Assembly: GCF_900188085.1 (NCBI RefSeq)
Contig: NZ_FZOU01000005.1
Location: 286,010-350,009 of the forward strand
DNA length: 64,000 nt
Reading direction: 5' to 3'
DNA from: Granulicella rosea
Lineage (GTDB): Bacteria; Acidobacteriota; Terriglobia; Terriglobales; Acidobacteriaceae
In this document: positions 56,294 through 63,911 of the stretch, piece after piece
How the letters are laid out: each line of letters opens with the position of its first letter
Numbering within the stretch: position 1 is the stretch's first letter
Position numbers and translations under genes: made by a program
The notes under the pieces: model-generated
What the model was told of the DNA's origin: nothing
What the model saw: only the letters and a program-made list of their open reading frames with translations
The model's database searches: none

Positions 56294-56326
56294 AAAAGCA
56301 GATTCCCTGCGGGAATGACAAAAAAC
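56294..56326. repeat. short hairpin repeat, family C
   Basis: AAAAGCAGATTCCCTGCGGG then AATGACAAAAAA matches the 28309 copy except TGCG in place of TTCG at the loop. Confidence 0.7.
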
Positions 56327-56342
56327 GGGGGAAGTACAGGGC

Positions 56343-57233
56343 CTACGGTAACTGCAGTCTGGGGTCGTCCTTGATGGCGGTGCCGCTGAGTTGCAGGCGC
56401 GCGGCCTCGCGGCAGAGGTAGGCGATGCGCTCGGCGGCGGTGGCGTAGTCGAGGCCCTGCGCGCGGATGTTCGAGATGCAGTTGCGCTCGGCGTCGGTGC
56501 GGCCGGGGCGCGGCTGCCAGGTGATGTAGGCGCCGAGGGAGTCGGGCGAGCTGAGGCCGGGGCGCTCGCCGATCAGGACGATGCTCAGGCGGGCTTTGAG
56601 AATCTGGCCGATGGGGTCGCCGAGGGCTACGCGGGCTTGTTCGGCGACGATGACCGGGATAGCCCACCAATCCGGCAGCAGGGGTTGAAGGGCGTCGAGC
56701 AGCGGGATGGCGTGGCGGTCGACCGCGAGTGCGGAGAGGCCGTCGGCGATCACGATGACGATCTCGGGGTCGTTCGGCAACGATATCCAGCTTTCAAGAT
56801 ATTCCGCGGATGCGGGGCTGAGCTGGCGGCCCAGCTCAGGACGGCGCAAGTAGGTAGTTCTGTCCGGCGCGGCGGATTTTACGGCGCCCACGAGCCATCC
56901 ACGGCGCTCGATTTCTTCAGGGAATGTCGGCAGGCTGAGCGTGGCGTGAACCGCGTCGCGCGCCTCGGCGTGGGCTAATGCGAGGTCGAGCACGTCGGTC
57001 GTCGTCAGACTGGAGCCGGTGCGGGCGAGGCCTACGCGGGCCGGGGTGAGGGTGCGGAGGTCGAGCTTCGCTTCAGGATGCGTTGCCGCCTCGTTCGAAA
57101 TATGAGGGGCCTCACGGTTGCCCAGATCCGATCCGGTCCGATCCATCGACACAAGACACGGGTCCTTCGCTCCGCTCAGGATGACGGGCGTTTGGGGCAG
57201 GTCTTGAAGCGGTTTTTCGTTTGGCGTCGTCAT
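56343..57233 (-). CDS. eutC: ethanolamine ammonia-lyase small subunit, with repeat-derived N-terminus
   Basis: EutC with EutB forms the adenosylcobalamin-dependent lyase converting ethanolamine to acetaldehyde and ammonia. The 296-residue protein has 'LRTLTPARVGLARTGSSLTT' at about 59, 'EIVIVIADGLSALAVDRHAI', 'GDPIGQILKARLSIVLIGER' and 'DAERNCISNIRAQGLDYATA', all typical. The first 58 residues are not conserved, and residues 16-28 ('PVILSGAKDPCLV') are an in-frame translation of an intergenic repeat (57155-57188). ATG 57233 overlaps the eutB stop (ATGA), which supports this start; ATG 57146 is an alternative after the repeat. Confidence 0.9.
   Translation of the reverse strand: MTTPNEKPLQDLPQTPVILSGAKDPCLVSMDRTGSDLGNREAPHISNEAATHPEAKLDLRTLTPARVGLARTGSSLTTTDVLDLALAHAEARDAVHATLSLPTFPEEIERRGWLVGAVKSAAPDRTTYLRRPELGRQLSPASAEYLESWISLPNDPEIVIVIADGLSALAVDRHAIPLLDALQPLLPDWWAIPVIVAEQARVALGDPIGQILKARLSIVLIGERPGLSSPDSLGAYITWQPRPGRTDAERNCISNIRAQGLDYATAAERIAYLCREAARLQLSGTAIKDDPRLQLP
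57155..57188. repeat. family A repeat half-copy inside eutC
   Basis: ACACGGGTCCTTCGCTCCGC then TCAGGATGACGGGC is the right arm of the family A element, here within coding sequence of eutC and without the second arm. Confidence 0.85.
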
Positions 57234-58588
57234 GCGTTCAACAGCGCCTGTACGCTGAGCTGTTTGAGCGGTCCGGTGGCGAGCCAGGCCTCGAACTCCG
57301 GCGCCGGTCGCAGACCGAGCAGGCTGCGGAGGTAGAGCGCGTCGTGGAAGCTGGTGCTCTGGTAGTGGAGCATGATGTCGTCCGATCCGGGCACGCCCAT
57401 GATGTAGTTCACGCCGGCGGCGCCGAGCATGGTCAGCAGCGCGTCCATGTCGTCCTGGCCGGCCTCGGCGTGGTTGGTGTAGCAGATGTCGCAGCCCATG
57501 GGCAGGCCGAGGAGCTTGCCGCAGAAGTGGTCTTCGAGGCCCGCGCGCAGGATCTGGCGGCCGTCGTAGAGGTACTCCGGGCCGATGAAGCCGACGACGG
57601 TGTTGACCAGCATGGGTTTGAAGTGGCGTGCAACGGCGTAGGCGCGTGCCTCGAGGGTCTGCTGGTCGACTGCATGATGCGCGTTGGCCGAGAGGCTGGA
57701 GCCCTGGCCGGTCTCGAAGTACATGATGTTCGCGTCGGGAGCGTCGGGCAGGCGGTTGAGCGAGCGGGCCATTTGGTGTGCCTCGTCGAGCAGCGACAGG
57801 CTGACGCCGAAGCTGGCGTTTGTCGCCTCCGTTCCGCCGATGCTCTGAAAGAGCAGGTCGAGCGGCGCGCCCTGGGCCATCGCCTGCATCTGCGTGGTGA
57901 TGTGGGCGAGGACGCAGCTCTGCGTGGGGATGGCGAAGCGGGTGCGCGCGCGGTCGATCAGGCGCAGCAGCGTGGTGAGGGTCGCGACGTTGTCCGAGAC
58001 CGGGTTGATGCCGATGACGGCGTCGCCTGAGCCGAGCAGCAGGCCGTCGAGGATGGAGGCGGCGATGCCGGCGGGGTCGTCGGTGGGGTGGTTGGGCTGG
58101 AGGCGGGTGGAGAGGCGTCCCGGCAGGCCGACCGTGGTGCGGAAGCGGGTGACGACGCTAATCTTGCGGGAGACGAGGACGAGGTCCTGCAGGCGCATGA
58201 GCTTCGAGACGGCGGCGGCCATCTCCGGCATGATGGCCGGCGCCAGCGCGGCAAGGCGGTCGCCGGTGGCCGCGTCCGAGAGCAGGAAGTCGCGAAACTC
58301 GCCGACGGTGAGGCTGTCGATCTGGCTGAAGACCTCTGCGTTGGCGCGGCTCTGGTCGACGATGAGGCGGGTGACCTCGTCCGCCTCGTAGGGGACGACA
58401 TGCTCGGAGAGGAAGACCTTCAGTGGAAGATCGGCGAGGGCAATCTGGGCGGCGACGCGCTCGATGGAGGAGCGCGCGGCGATGCCGGCGAGTTCATCGC
58501 CCGAACGCGCGGGCGAGGCCTTCGCGAGCAGGTCCGCCAGCGTGGGGAAGCGATAGCGCGTGCCGCCGGCAGTGTGGGCGTAGGCCAT
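57230..58588 (-). CDS. eutB: ethanolamine ammonia-lyase large subunit
   Basis: The 452-residue catalytic barrel subunit of ethanolamine ammonia-lyase. Family stretches include 'FPTLADLLAKASPARSGDEL', 'LIVDQSRANAEVFSQIDSLT', 'RLQPNHPTDDPAGIAASILD', 'GSGDAVIGINPVSDNVATLT' and 'QSIGGTEATNASFGVSLSLL'. ATG 58588 has a good TTAGGAG site 5 bases away. Only eutB and eutC are present; no reactivase eutA, transporter eutP or microcompartment genes are nearby in the window, so the enzyme may be free in the cytoplasm and reactivated by distant genes. Confidence 0.93.
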   Translation of the reverse strand: MAYAHTAGGTRYRFPTLADLLAKASPARSGDELAGIAARSSIERVAAQIALADLPLKVFLSEHVVPYEADEVTRLIVDQSRANAEVFSQIDSLTVGEFRDFLLSDAATGDRLAALAPAIMPEMAAAVSKLMRLQDLVLVSRKISVVTRFRTTVGLPGRLSTRLQPNHPTDDPAGIAASILDGLLLGSGDAVIGINPVSDNVATLTTLLRLIDRARTRFAIPTQSCVLAHITTQMQAMAQGAPLDLLFQSIGGTEATNASFGVSLSLLDEAHQMARSLNRLPDAPDANIMYFETGQGSSLSANAHHAVDQQTLEARAYAVARHFKPMLVNTVVGFIGPEYLYDGRQILRAGLEDHFCGKLLGLPMGCDICYTNHAEAGQDDMDALLTMLGAAGVNYIMGVPGSDDIMLHYQSTSFHDALYLRSLLGLRPAPEFEAWLATGPLKQLSVQALLNA

Positions 58589-58716
58589 TGGCTCCTAAGC
58601 TAGCATGGCGGGCAGCCGATAGGATGAGAAGTTTTGCTGGAAATGCGGCGGGAAGTGGCGTATTCTTTTGTCAACTTCCGATGAGTGTCACCTCACCGGA
58701 AGGTTGTGATTCAAAT

Positions 58717-58800
58717 CTACTTGAAGAAGTAGATCAGAGCTGCAATCCACCGCAAGGGCAGATGGACAGCAAGGTTGAAGCGCATGTTGATACGGAACAT
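58717..58800 (-). CDS. 27-residue candidate leader or miniprotein ahead of eutBC
   Basis: ATG 58800 is preceded by AAAGGAGGAAGAAGAC, one of the best ribosome binding sites in the window. The product starts MFRINMRFNLAVHLPL and ends RWIAALIYFFK: an amphipathic, basic-aromatic peptide that could enter a membrane. It stops 128 bases before eutB. The coding frame and binding site are plain in the sequence; expression and function are inference. Confidence 0.45.
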   Translation of the reverse strand: MFRINMRFNLAVHLPLRWIAALIYFFK

Positions 58801-58828
58801 GTCTTCTTCCTCCTTTCAACGAGAGATG

Positions 58829-58852
58829 ACGGCCCTGTTCCCGCAGGGCCGT
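58829..58852 (-). promoter_or_regulatory. hairpin in the eut leader
   Basis: ACGGCCCTG (58829-58837) pairs with CAGGGCCGT (58844-58852) around a 6-base loop; on the minus strand it lies about 28 bases before the miniprotein start. It could be an attenuator or the terminator of the gene upstream; the following T run is on the plus strand side (GTTGCTTTTGG). Confidence 0.35.
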
Positions 58853-58997
58853 GTTGCTTTTGGCAACCTCTGTTTTGCCCCTGCTCAACCAATCGCACAT
58901 CTGTGACACCCCGTTGAAAGCGCATTCCGAGTGTATGACAGGAAAAGCCGCTCGCCCTGGTGGACGAACGGCGGTGTTGCGCGTGCTGCGGAAGGCC

Positions 58998-59978
58998 CTA
59001 TCGCTGATCGGGCGCCATGATCGTTTTGATCGTGTCGAGGGGCAGATTCGCGGTCAGGATGGCGCGATCTTTGTGCGCCTCGATCTTGACCGACTCGGTC
59101 GCCTGGACGATGCCGGGCGAGGTCTGCTGGGCCTGTTCGAGGGTTTTGAGGAACTGCAGGATGGTGGTGAGTTGCTCGGCCGAGTGCGCGGCGTCGGCCT
59201 CGCTGGGGGCGATCTCCTCGATGCGCAGGTGGAGCGCGGTGGTGAAGCGCAGGCTGGCGACGAAGTCGGTATCGAGCGTGAAGGGCAGCTCCATGCCGGC
59301 GAGGTTGATGCGGTTGGGGTTGGCGTCGGGCGAGTCGGGCGCAAAGGGCAGGCCGATGTGGCCGATGGCCCAGGCGCTCGAGAGCAGCGGCACGTCGGCG
59401 TAGCGGGCCGAGAGCAGCGACGAGCCGGCGAAGGGGCTGGCCTGCGTGCGCTCGCGGTCGAGCATGGCGTGAATCTGCTCGGTCGTCGGCATGTTCGAGG
59501 CGGCGATGGTGTCGTAGCCGAGCTGCGCGATGCGCAGGGTGCGGCCCTCGATCGGGATGGTGTAGATGGTGTGGCCGGCGTAGGTCTCTTGTTTTCCGTT
59601 GGATAGGGTGTTCAGGTAGGCTGCCAGCCGCTGGCCGTCGAAGCGTCCCTCGAAGACCTCGGAGAAGGCGACGGGACCGTTGGGGCCGTGCGGGTCGGGC
59701 ATGCGGTGGAGGGCGAAGGCGGCCGCGTCGAGGTCGCGCTCGGGCACGATGCCGGTGGCGTCGATGAACTTCTGGAAGTCCGGGCTGCGCGTGATGGGGG
59801 TGCGGTCGAAGTGCGTGGCGGCGCGCAACGGCTTCAGGCTGACGTAGACGATGGCGTCGGATTCAGGGAGCAGCCGCGCGGCCTCGGGCGGCGCCTTCTG
59901 CCGCAGGTAAAGCACAACGGCCAGGGCTGCGACCGCGATCAGGACGGCGAGCAGGGTGTAGCGGGTTTGCTTACGCAT
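58998..59978 (-). CDS. membrane-anchored hypothetical protein
   Basis: A 326-residue protein with an N-terminal signal anchor ('YTLLAVLIAVAALAVVLYLR', residues 6-25) and a large soluble domain outside the cytoplasm. That part carries 'LLPESDAIVYVSLKPLRAAT' and 'ERDLDAAAFALHRMPDP', resembling exported DUF-type proteins of Acidobacteria that measure regulatory or outer-envelope status; I cannot name a family. ATG 59978 is chosen because it starts at the positively charged MRKQTRY before the helix; the frame opens at 60032. Confidence 0.7.
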   Translation of the reverse strand: MRKQTRYTLLAVLIAVAALAVVLYLRQKAPPEAARLLPESDAIVYVSLKPLRAATHFDRTPITRSPDFQKFIDATGIVPERDLDAAAFALHRMPDPHGPNGPVAFSEVFEGRFDGQRLAAYLNTLSNGKQETYAGHTIYTIPIEGRTLRIAQLGYDTIAASNMPTTEQIHAMLDRERTQASPFAGSSLLSARYADVPLLSSAWAIGHIGLPFAPDSPDANPNRINLAGMELPFTLDTDFVASLRFTTALHLRIEEIAPSEADAAHSAEQLTTILQFLKTLEQAQQTSPGIVQATESVKIEAHKDRAILTANLPLDTIKTIMAPDQR

Positions 59979-60039
59979 TCGGCAGGTGCATCTGGGGATG
60001 ATTGTACCGCCGAGGCGCTCCGAATTGGGCAATCGCCGC

Positions 60040-60504
60040 TCAGGTTCGTTTGAAGAGGCCGCCGAGCTTCGTCAGCAGACCGTCTTTCGATTTACTGGAA
60101 TGCGCGATCTTCAATCGGTTGCCGTCGGGCAGATAGACGTCTCTCGTGGCGGAACTGAGGTCGAAGAGACCGAGGCGATGTGCCTGCGCGGTCTCGAAGA
60201 CCTCCTGCGCAGCCTTCTGAGCGAGCGACCAGCCGAATGAGATGTAAACGGAGTGCGGTCGAAAGGTGTAATCGCCAATTTCGTCCATATCTTTGACGCC
60301 AGCCGGCGCCGTCGGACCGTTGAGCGCAGGGAAGGTTCGAGAGATCTGGCTAAACCATCCCTGAAGCTGCTGGCTGGCTATCTTTGGATCCGTGAAGTCT
60401 TCGATGGAGTCCGACGCCTCGGTTTCGGCGGTAAACCAGTCCATAAACTCGGCGTGCCCGGTGGGGGCTGCCTTTGGATCGAAGACGAAGATGTCGTAGC
60501 TCAT
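60040..60504 (-). CDS. hypothetical protein (MSYD-type cytosolic family)
   Basis: A 154-residue acidic cytosolic protein beginning 'MSYDIFVFDPKAAPTGHAEF', then 'EFMDWFTAETE' and 'FRPHSVYISFGWSLAQKAAQ'. Similar proteins beginning MSYDI/LFVFDP occur widely and are sometimes near toxin-immunity genes, but no function is established to me. The frame continues to 60582 over repeat DNA; ATG 60504 follows GAGGGCC. Confidence 0.72.
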   Translation of the reverse strand: MSYDIFVFDPKAAPTGHAEFMDWFTAETEASDSIEDFTDPKIASQQLQGWFSQISRTFPALNGPTAPAGVKDMDEIGDYTFRPHSVYISFGWSLAQKAAQEVFETAQAHRLGLFDLSSATRDVYLPDGNRLKIAHSSKSKDGLLTKLGGLFKRT

Positions 60505-60536
60505 GCATGGCCCTCGGAGGAAGGATATGCACAAGC

Positions 60537-60603
60537 GTACCTCAGCGGCTAAAGTCGGAAGGCAAAAGGGAACTCGCGGCACGGCTGAAGCCGTGCCCTT
60601 AAA
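60537..60603. repeat. palindromic intergenic repeat, family B
   Basis: CGTACCTCAGCGGCTAAAGT then, 18 bases on, GGCACGGCTGAAGCCGTGCC then CTTAAA. It is the reverse complement of the 37571 and 52008 copies. Confidence 0.8.
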
Positions 60604-60624
60604 CTTCAGATGTCCGCAGGGGAC

Positions 60625-61551
60625 TTAGATTCCGAAACGCTGGCGGACCTTCGTCCTCGTCGCATGTGCGGTCTCATAGAGATTGCCGAAGGTCATGGTC
60701 TTCAGGCGGTCGATCGCCGGCGATTTGCCCGGTTCGGAGGGGTTCAGCCCCAGCTTGCGTGCGAAGTGGTTTGTGCGGTGCGCGCCGATGATCGAGTTCT
60801 GCTTGCGCTTGAAGTTGATGCTGACCGAGACCGAGACGTCGGGGCCGTTCTGCAGCCAGTGCGGGAAGATCGCGGGGTTGAAGACGCCGTTGCCGGGCTT
60901 CAGTTGCCACTGCCAGGTACCCTCGGGCAGGGCGGCGGGCAGGTTGATCTTCGGCAGATTTCCCGTCCAGTAGTTCTCCAGGTCGGTATTCGAGAGGATC
61001 GACTTGTCGTGGCCGTCGTAGATGTAGACCATCTTCGTGCCGTGAATCTGAGCCAGGAAGTTGGTCTCGCCGTCCATGTGGTAGGGCGTGATGCGGCCGG
61101 GCGAGGTGATGAAGACGGTCAGGGTCGGGTCGTAGTAGACGTCCTTCATGTCGACGCCCGACAGTGCGGAAAGCTCGGGAATCAGCGATTCGAGCGCCTG
61201 GCCGTAGAGCGGATCCTCGTGGATGCGCTTGAGGATGACCCAGTTCTTGCCGTCGCGGATGCTCTCGAGAGCCTGCACCATGGTCTGATCCTGCGGGCGC
61301 TGGCCGAAGTAGCCGTTGACGTCAGGCGTGCCGGACTCGTAGTGCGACTTCTGGTCTTTCTTCGCGGACAGGCGCGCCGCCAGCTCCATCAGCGCGGGGA
61401 GCTGGAAGATCTCCTGCCGGTGCAGCAGGTGGCGAAACTCGAAGGGCTTGAAGTCGAAATGGCTGCCGAAGAGGCTGCGGTCGGCGGCGTCGTTCGCGAA
61501 GAGCTGGCCGTTGGCGGCGGGTGTGGCGAGAGGGGTGGCGACAGCGGACAT
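60625..61551 (-). CDS. cupin-like (JmjC-type) Fe(II)/2-oxoglutarate oxygenase family protein
   Basis: A 308-residue protein of the cupin_8/JmjC type. The metal triad is visible: 'ITPYHMDGETNFLAQIHGTK' gives His-x-Asp, with the 2-oxoglutarate-region residues after it, and 'NPAIFPHWLQNGPDVSVSVS' gives the distal His. Related proteins hydroxylate proteins or small molecules. The C-terminus is basic (TRTKVRQRFGI). The frame is open far upstream, but ATG 61551 has GGAG 9 bases before and fits the family. Target unknown; neighbours give no clue. Confidence 0.82.
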   Translation of the reverse strand: MSAVATPLATPAANGQLFANDAADRSLFGSHFDFKPFEFRHLLHRQEIFQLPALMELAARLSAKKDQKSHYESGTPDVNGYFGQRPQDQTMVQALESIRDGKNWVILKRIHEDPLYGQALESLIPELSALSGVDMKDVYYDPTLTVFITSPGRITPYHMDGETNFLAQIHGTKMVYIYDGHDKSILSNTDLENYWTGNLPKINLPAALPEGTWQWQLKPGNGVFNPAIFPHWLQNGPDVSVSVSINFKRKQNSIIGAHRTNHFARKLGLNPSEPGKSPAIDRLKTMTFGNLYETAHATRTKVRQRFGI

Positions 61552-61670
61552 AGGGAACACTCCAGAGCTAGCCTGTGACTGCGCTCGTGCGGTCTGCTCG
61601 TCGAGAGCAAAGACCGCCGCGAGTTCTTTGTAGCATGGCCGCCCGGGGCCGGGGCTATCCCACAAACGGC

Positions 61671-62528
61671 CTACTCGCTGATCGCGAAGGTGTAGATCTT
61701 GCCTCCGTTGGTGATATTTCCGGTGCCCGGCGGCAGGATGCCGTACTCGCCGCCCGGCGTATCCCGGCCGACGGTGAAGGTATAGGTGTGCGGTCCGGTC
61801 TTTACCGGGGCGAAGGGCATCTCGTCGCGCTGGGCGCCGCCGGTGGAGTGGAAGACGCCGCCGGTGAGCGCGCGGAACTCGCGGCTGTTGGAGTTCAGGC
61901 GAAAGCGCAGGTACTCGTACTCGGACGCGACCACGCCGTCGGCCGTGTAGATGAGGAACTCGATCGGCCGGGGCAGCAGCAGTTTGGATTCCTTGCCGTT
62001 CACATGGCCGTTGTGATCCTGCTTGATGATGCCGTCCGTGGCGGTCGATTTGAGCCATCCGCCGGTCTTGATGTGGACGATCTCAGGCTCGATCGCGACC
62101 CACCGGCCCTGATTGTCCTTGTAGTAGACGCCGATCTCGTTGACCTCCGGAGCCTCCGCGGGCGCGGGTCTGTCGGGCGTGATCCGGATGCGCCCGTGGT
62201 TGACCATGGCGGTGATGATGGCGTCCGACAGGCCGGACTGCTTGAGCTCGATGAGCGTGTCGGGATCGGTCGTGTACTGGCCGGGCTGGGTCGCGATGGT
62301 CTGCAGGATGAGATCTTCGCCCAGTCCCGCGCGCGACATGCGCAGGACGGAGTCGTTGTTCATGCTGGCGCGTTTTGGCGTTGGAGGCGGGGTCTGCGGA
62401 CCGTCGATCATCTGCGGCGCCTCCGTCGTGTGGGTTCCGTCGATGTTCTGGGCGCGGCAGAGCGTGGGCGCGCAAAGCAGAAAAAGAGCGAGGAGGGCAG
62501 GCAGTCGCCTCGGGGCAGTCATCCACAT
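61671..62528 (-). CDS. secreted hypothetical protein
   Basis: A 285-residue exported protein: signal peptide 'RLPALLALFLLCAPTLCRAQ' cut after CRAQ, then a region that contains 'SVLRMSRAGLGEDLILQTI', typical of a short helical motif found in many Acidobacterial exported proteins ('...I...GL.. .II'), and a beta-rich C-terminal part ending 'NITNGGKIYTFAISE'. ATG 62528 and ATG 62522 are both possible starts. I do not recognise a function. Confidence 0.7.
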   Translation of the reverse strand: MWMTAPRRLPALLALFLLCAPTLCRAQNIDGTHTTEAPQMIDGPQTPPPTPKRASMNNDSVLRMSRAGLGEDLILQTIATQPGQYTTDPDTLIELKQSGLSDAIITAMVNHGRIRITPDRPAPAEAPEVNEIGVYYKDNQGRWVAIEPEIVHIKTGGWLKSTATDGIIKQDHNGHVNGKESKLLLPRPIEFLIYTADGVVASEYEYLRFRLNSNSREFRALTGGVFHSTGGAQRDEMPFAPVKTGPHTYTFTVGRDTPGGEYGILPPGTGNITNGGKIYTFAISE

Positions 62529-62857
62529 GGTCAAGTCCGTTGTACCTGATTTCGCGCTGGAAACGGTACAGATTTCTCTCGCCGAACCAGGCCGCATGCC
62601 CTGTTGGACGCCGGTTTTCGCCACGCGGGTGAGTTCTTCGGAGCGAGCGTTCCAGGTCGCCGTCCTTGGCCGCTGTCTTGCTGCCGGGTTTGCGGCAACC
62701 GTCTGCGCGAGGCGAGTTTTCCTCCGCTCGCTGCAGTCGCCGGGTTTGCTCCGGGTTGCCGACTATGGTAAAGTCTGGACTTGCGCGGCACTTTGCGCGG
62801 ACCAATGTTGCGCATGCGTAACGGGTTCGGACAAAGGCTCGCAAAGGCTGTTATTAG
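62529..62857. other. 329-base region upstream of the tRNA-tuf operon
   Basis: No gene supportable on either strand. It contains the divergent control region of the secreted protein and the promoter proposed for the tRNA-tuf operon (62746-62774). Confidence 0.5.
62746..62774 (+). promoter_or_regulatory. candidate promoter of the tRNA-tuf operon
   Basis: TTGCTC (62746-62751) and TAAAGT (62769-62774) with 17 bases between fit a sigma-70-type -35/-10 pair, followed by a GC-rich segment (TCTGGACTTGCGCGGCACTT) resembling a stringent discriminator region. Transcription would start about 75 bases before the first tRNA. Confidence 0.5.
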
Positions 62858-62933
62858 GCTGGCGTAGCTCAGTCGGTAGAGCATCTGATTTGTAATCAGA
62901 GGGTCGGGGGTTCAAATCCCTTCGTCAGCTCCA
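62858..62933 (+). tRNA. tRNA-Thr (anticodon TGT)
   Basis: Full cloverleaf with acceptor GCTGGCG/CGTCAGC, D arm GCTC/GAGC, anticodon stem TCTGA/TCAGA with loop TTTGTAA, T arm with TTCAAAT, discriminator T and an encoded CCA. Confidence 0.96.
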
Positions 62934-63155
62934 ATTTACGGTCAGCCGCCCTTCCGCTTACCCGGTCTGGCAGCAGGGAACAAGGTAGAATGGATTTGGT
63001 TGTGCTGTATGTCCCTTCGTGGCTGCAGAGTTCAAGCCACTCCCACTCAGGTTGGTAGCCCGGCGGAAGCAAACTTCCGAAATGGGCTTGAGCGGTTGGC
63101 GAGAGTGCTGCGTTTACGCGGAAACAGGCAGAGTTGGTAGAAGAGCAGTAGAAGT

Positions 63156-63242
63156 GCACAGGTGGCCGAGTGGTTAATGGCAGCAGACTGTAAATCTGCC
63201 CGTCAATGACGTACGGAGGTTCGAATCCTCCCCTGTGCACCA
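63156..63242 (+). tRNA. tRNA-Tyr (anticodon GTA)
   Basis: Class II tRNA of 87 bases: acceptor GCACAGG/CCTGTGC, anticodon stem GCAGA/TCTGC with loop CTGTAAA, a long variable arm (CCGTCAATGACGTACGG) and T loop TTCGAAT, encoded CCA. Confidence 0.95.
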
Positions 63243-63274
63243 TTTATTTCTCTTCGTTGTAGGATTGGATAGCA

Positions 63275-63448
63275 ATGGACCTGAGCCCGCGCAGTAATGG
63301 ACGGATGGTCGTAGCGCTGATTGTGATGGCTGTGATGGCAGTATCGGTCCTGTGGACGATGGAGCCGGGAAAGTATCGCAATCTGGTCTGGATCTTGTTG
63401 GGATTTTTTACGTTTCGCATTCTGCTCGGACGTCTCGGTTCGCGTTAG
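63275..63448 (+). CDS. 57-residue two-helix membrane protein within the tRNA-tuf operon
   Basis: An uninterrupted frame from ATG 63275 to TAG 63448. Its product starts MDLSPRSNGR, then a first helix 'MVVALIVMAVMAVSVLW', a short charged loop (TMEPGKYRN) and a second helix 'LVWILLGFFTFRILLGR'. Positive residues at both ends and in the loop match a small inner membrane protein. AGGA lies 10 bases before the start. The position between tRNA-Tyr and tRNA-Thr, on the same strand, places it in the same primary transcript. No family is known to me. Confidence 0.7.
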   Translation: MDLSPRSNGRMVVALIVMAVMAVSVLWTMEPGKYRNLVWILLGFFTFRILLGRLGSR

Positions 63449-63472
63449 AATGGTAAGGTTTGTAAAGGTAAG

Positions 63473-63547
63473 GCTGGCGTAGCTCAGTGGCAGAGCACTC
63501 CCTTGGTAAGGGAGAGGTCGAGAGTTCAATCCTCTCCGTCAGCTCCA
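63473..63547 (+). tRNA. tRNA-Thr (anticodon GGT)
   Basis: Acceptor GCTGGCG/CGTCAGC, anticodon stem CTCCC/GGGAG with loop TTGGTAA, T loop TTCAATC, encoded CCA. Confidence 0.96.
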
Positions 63548-63643
63548 GATTTCGGTGTTGGGATTTTGACGAAAGTCAAAAGCAGGGCGGGCGTAACGTA
63601 GGTCAGGGCTTTGGCCTTGACTTGAGTCACGGCTCAGGTTTGA

Positions 63644-63718
63644 GCGGGAGTAACTCAGTGGTAGAGTCACAGCCTTCCAAGCTGTTGGTCGCGGGTCCGA
63701 TTCCCGTCTCCCGCTCCA
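63644..63718 (+). tRNA. tRNA-Gly (anticodon TCC)
   Basis: Acceptor GCGGGAG/CTCCCGC, D arm ACTC/GAGT, anticodon stem ACAGC/GCTGT with loop CTTCCAA, T loop TCCGATT, encoded CCA. Confidence 0.96.
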
Positions 63719-63911
63719 GGATTTTCCAGAAGTTCTAGAGGTTTTCAGAGATCGTCAGGTGGGTCAGACTCAAAACCCAGCGCTGAAGTTGCGGACCCCT
63801 CCAGGGTGCTCGCATGGCGTAGCCTGACGTTTTGATGTTTCAGATGTTTTTAAGCAGCCGGTGCAGACGCCGGCCATACTTGGATGTAGTAACCAGGAGA
63901 CGGAGAGCAAC

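Larger units (their letters stand above)
58589..58997. other. 409-base region upstream of eutBC with a short gene and hairpins
   Basis: On the minus strand, reading toward eutB, it carries a small GTTGC/GCAAC hairpin, a GC-rich hairpin (58829-58852), then a 27-codon frame with a strong ribosome binding site (58717-58800). No B12 riboswitch box was found, although the enzyme downstream needs adenosylcobalamin. Confidence 0.5.

Noticed and set aside
58589..58997. Cobalamin riboswitch ahead of eutBC
   Set aside because: I looked for the B12 box (GCCACTG) and its complement in this region and did not find it.
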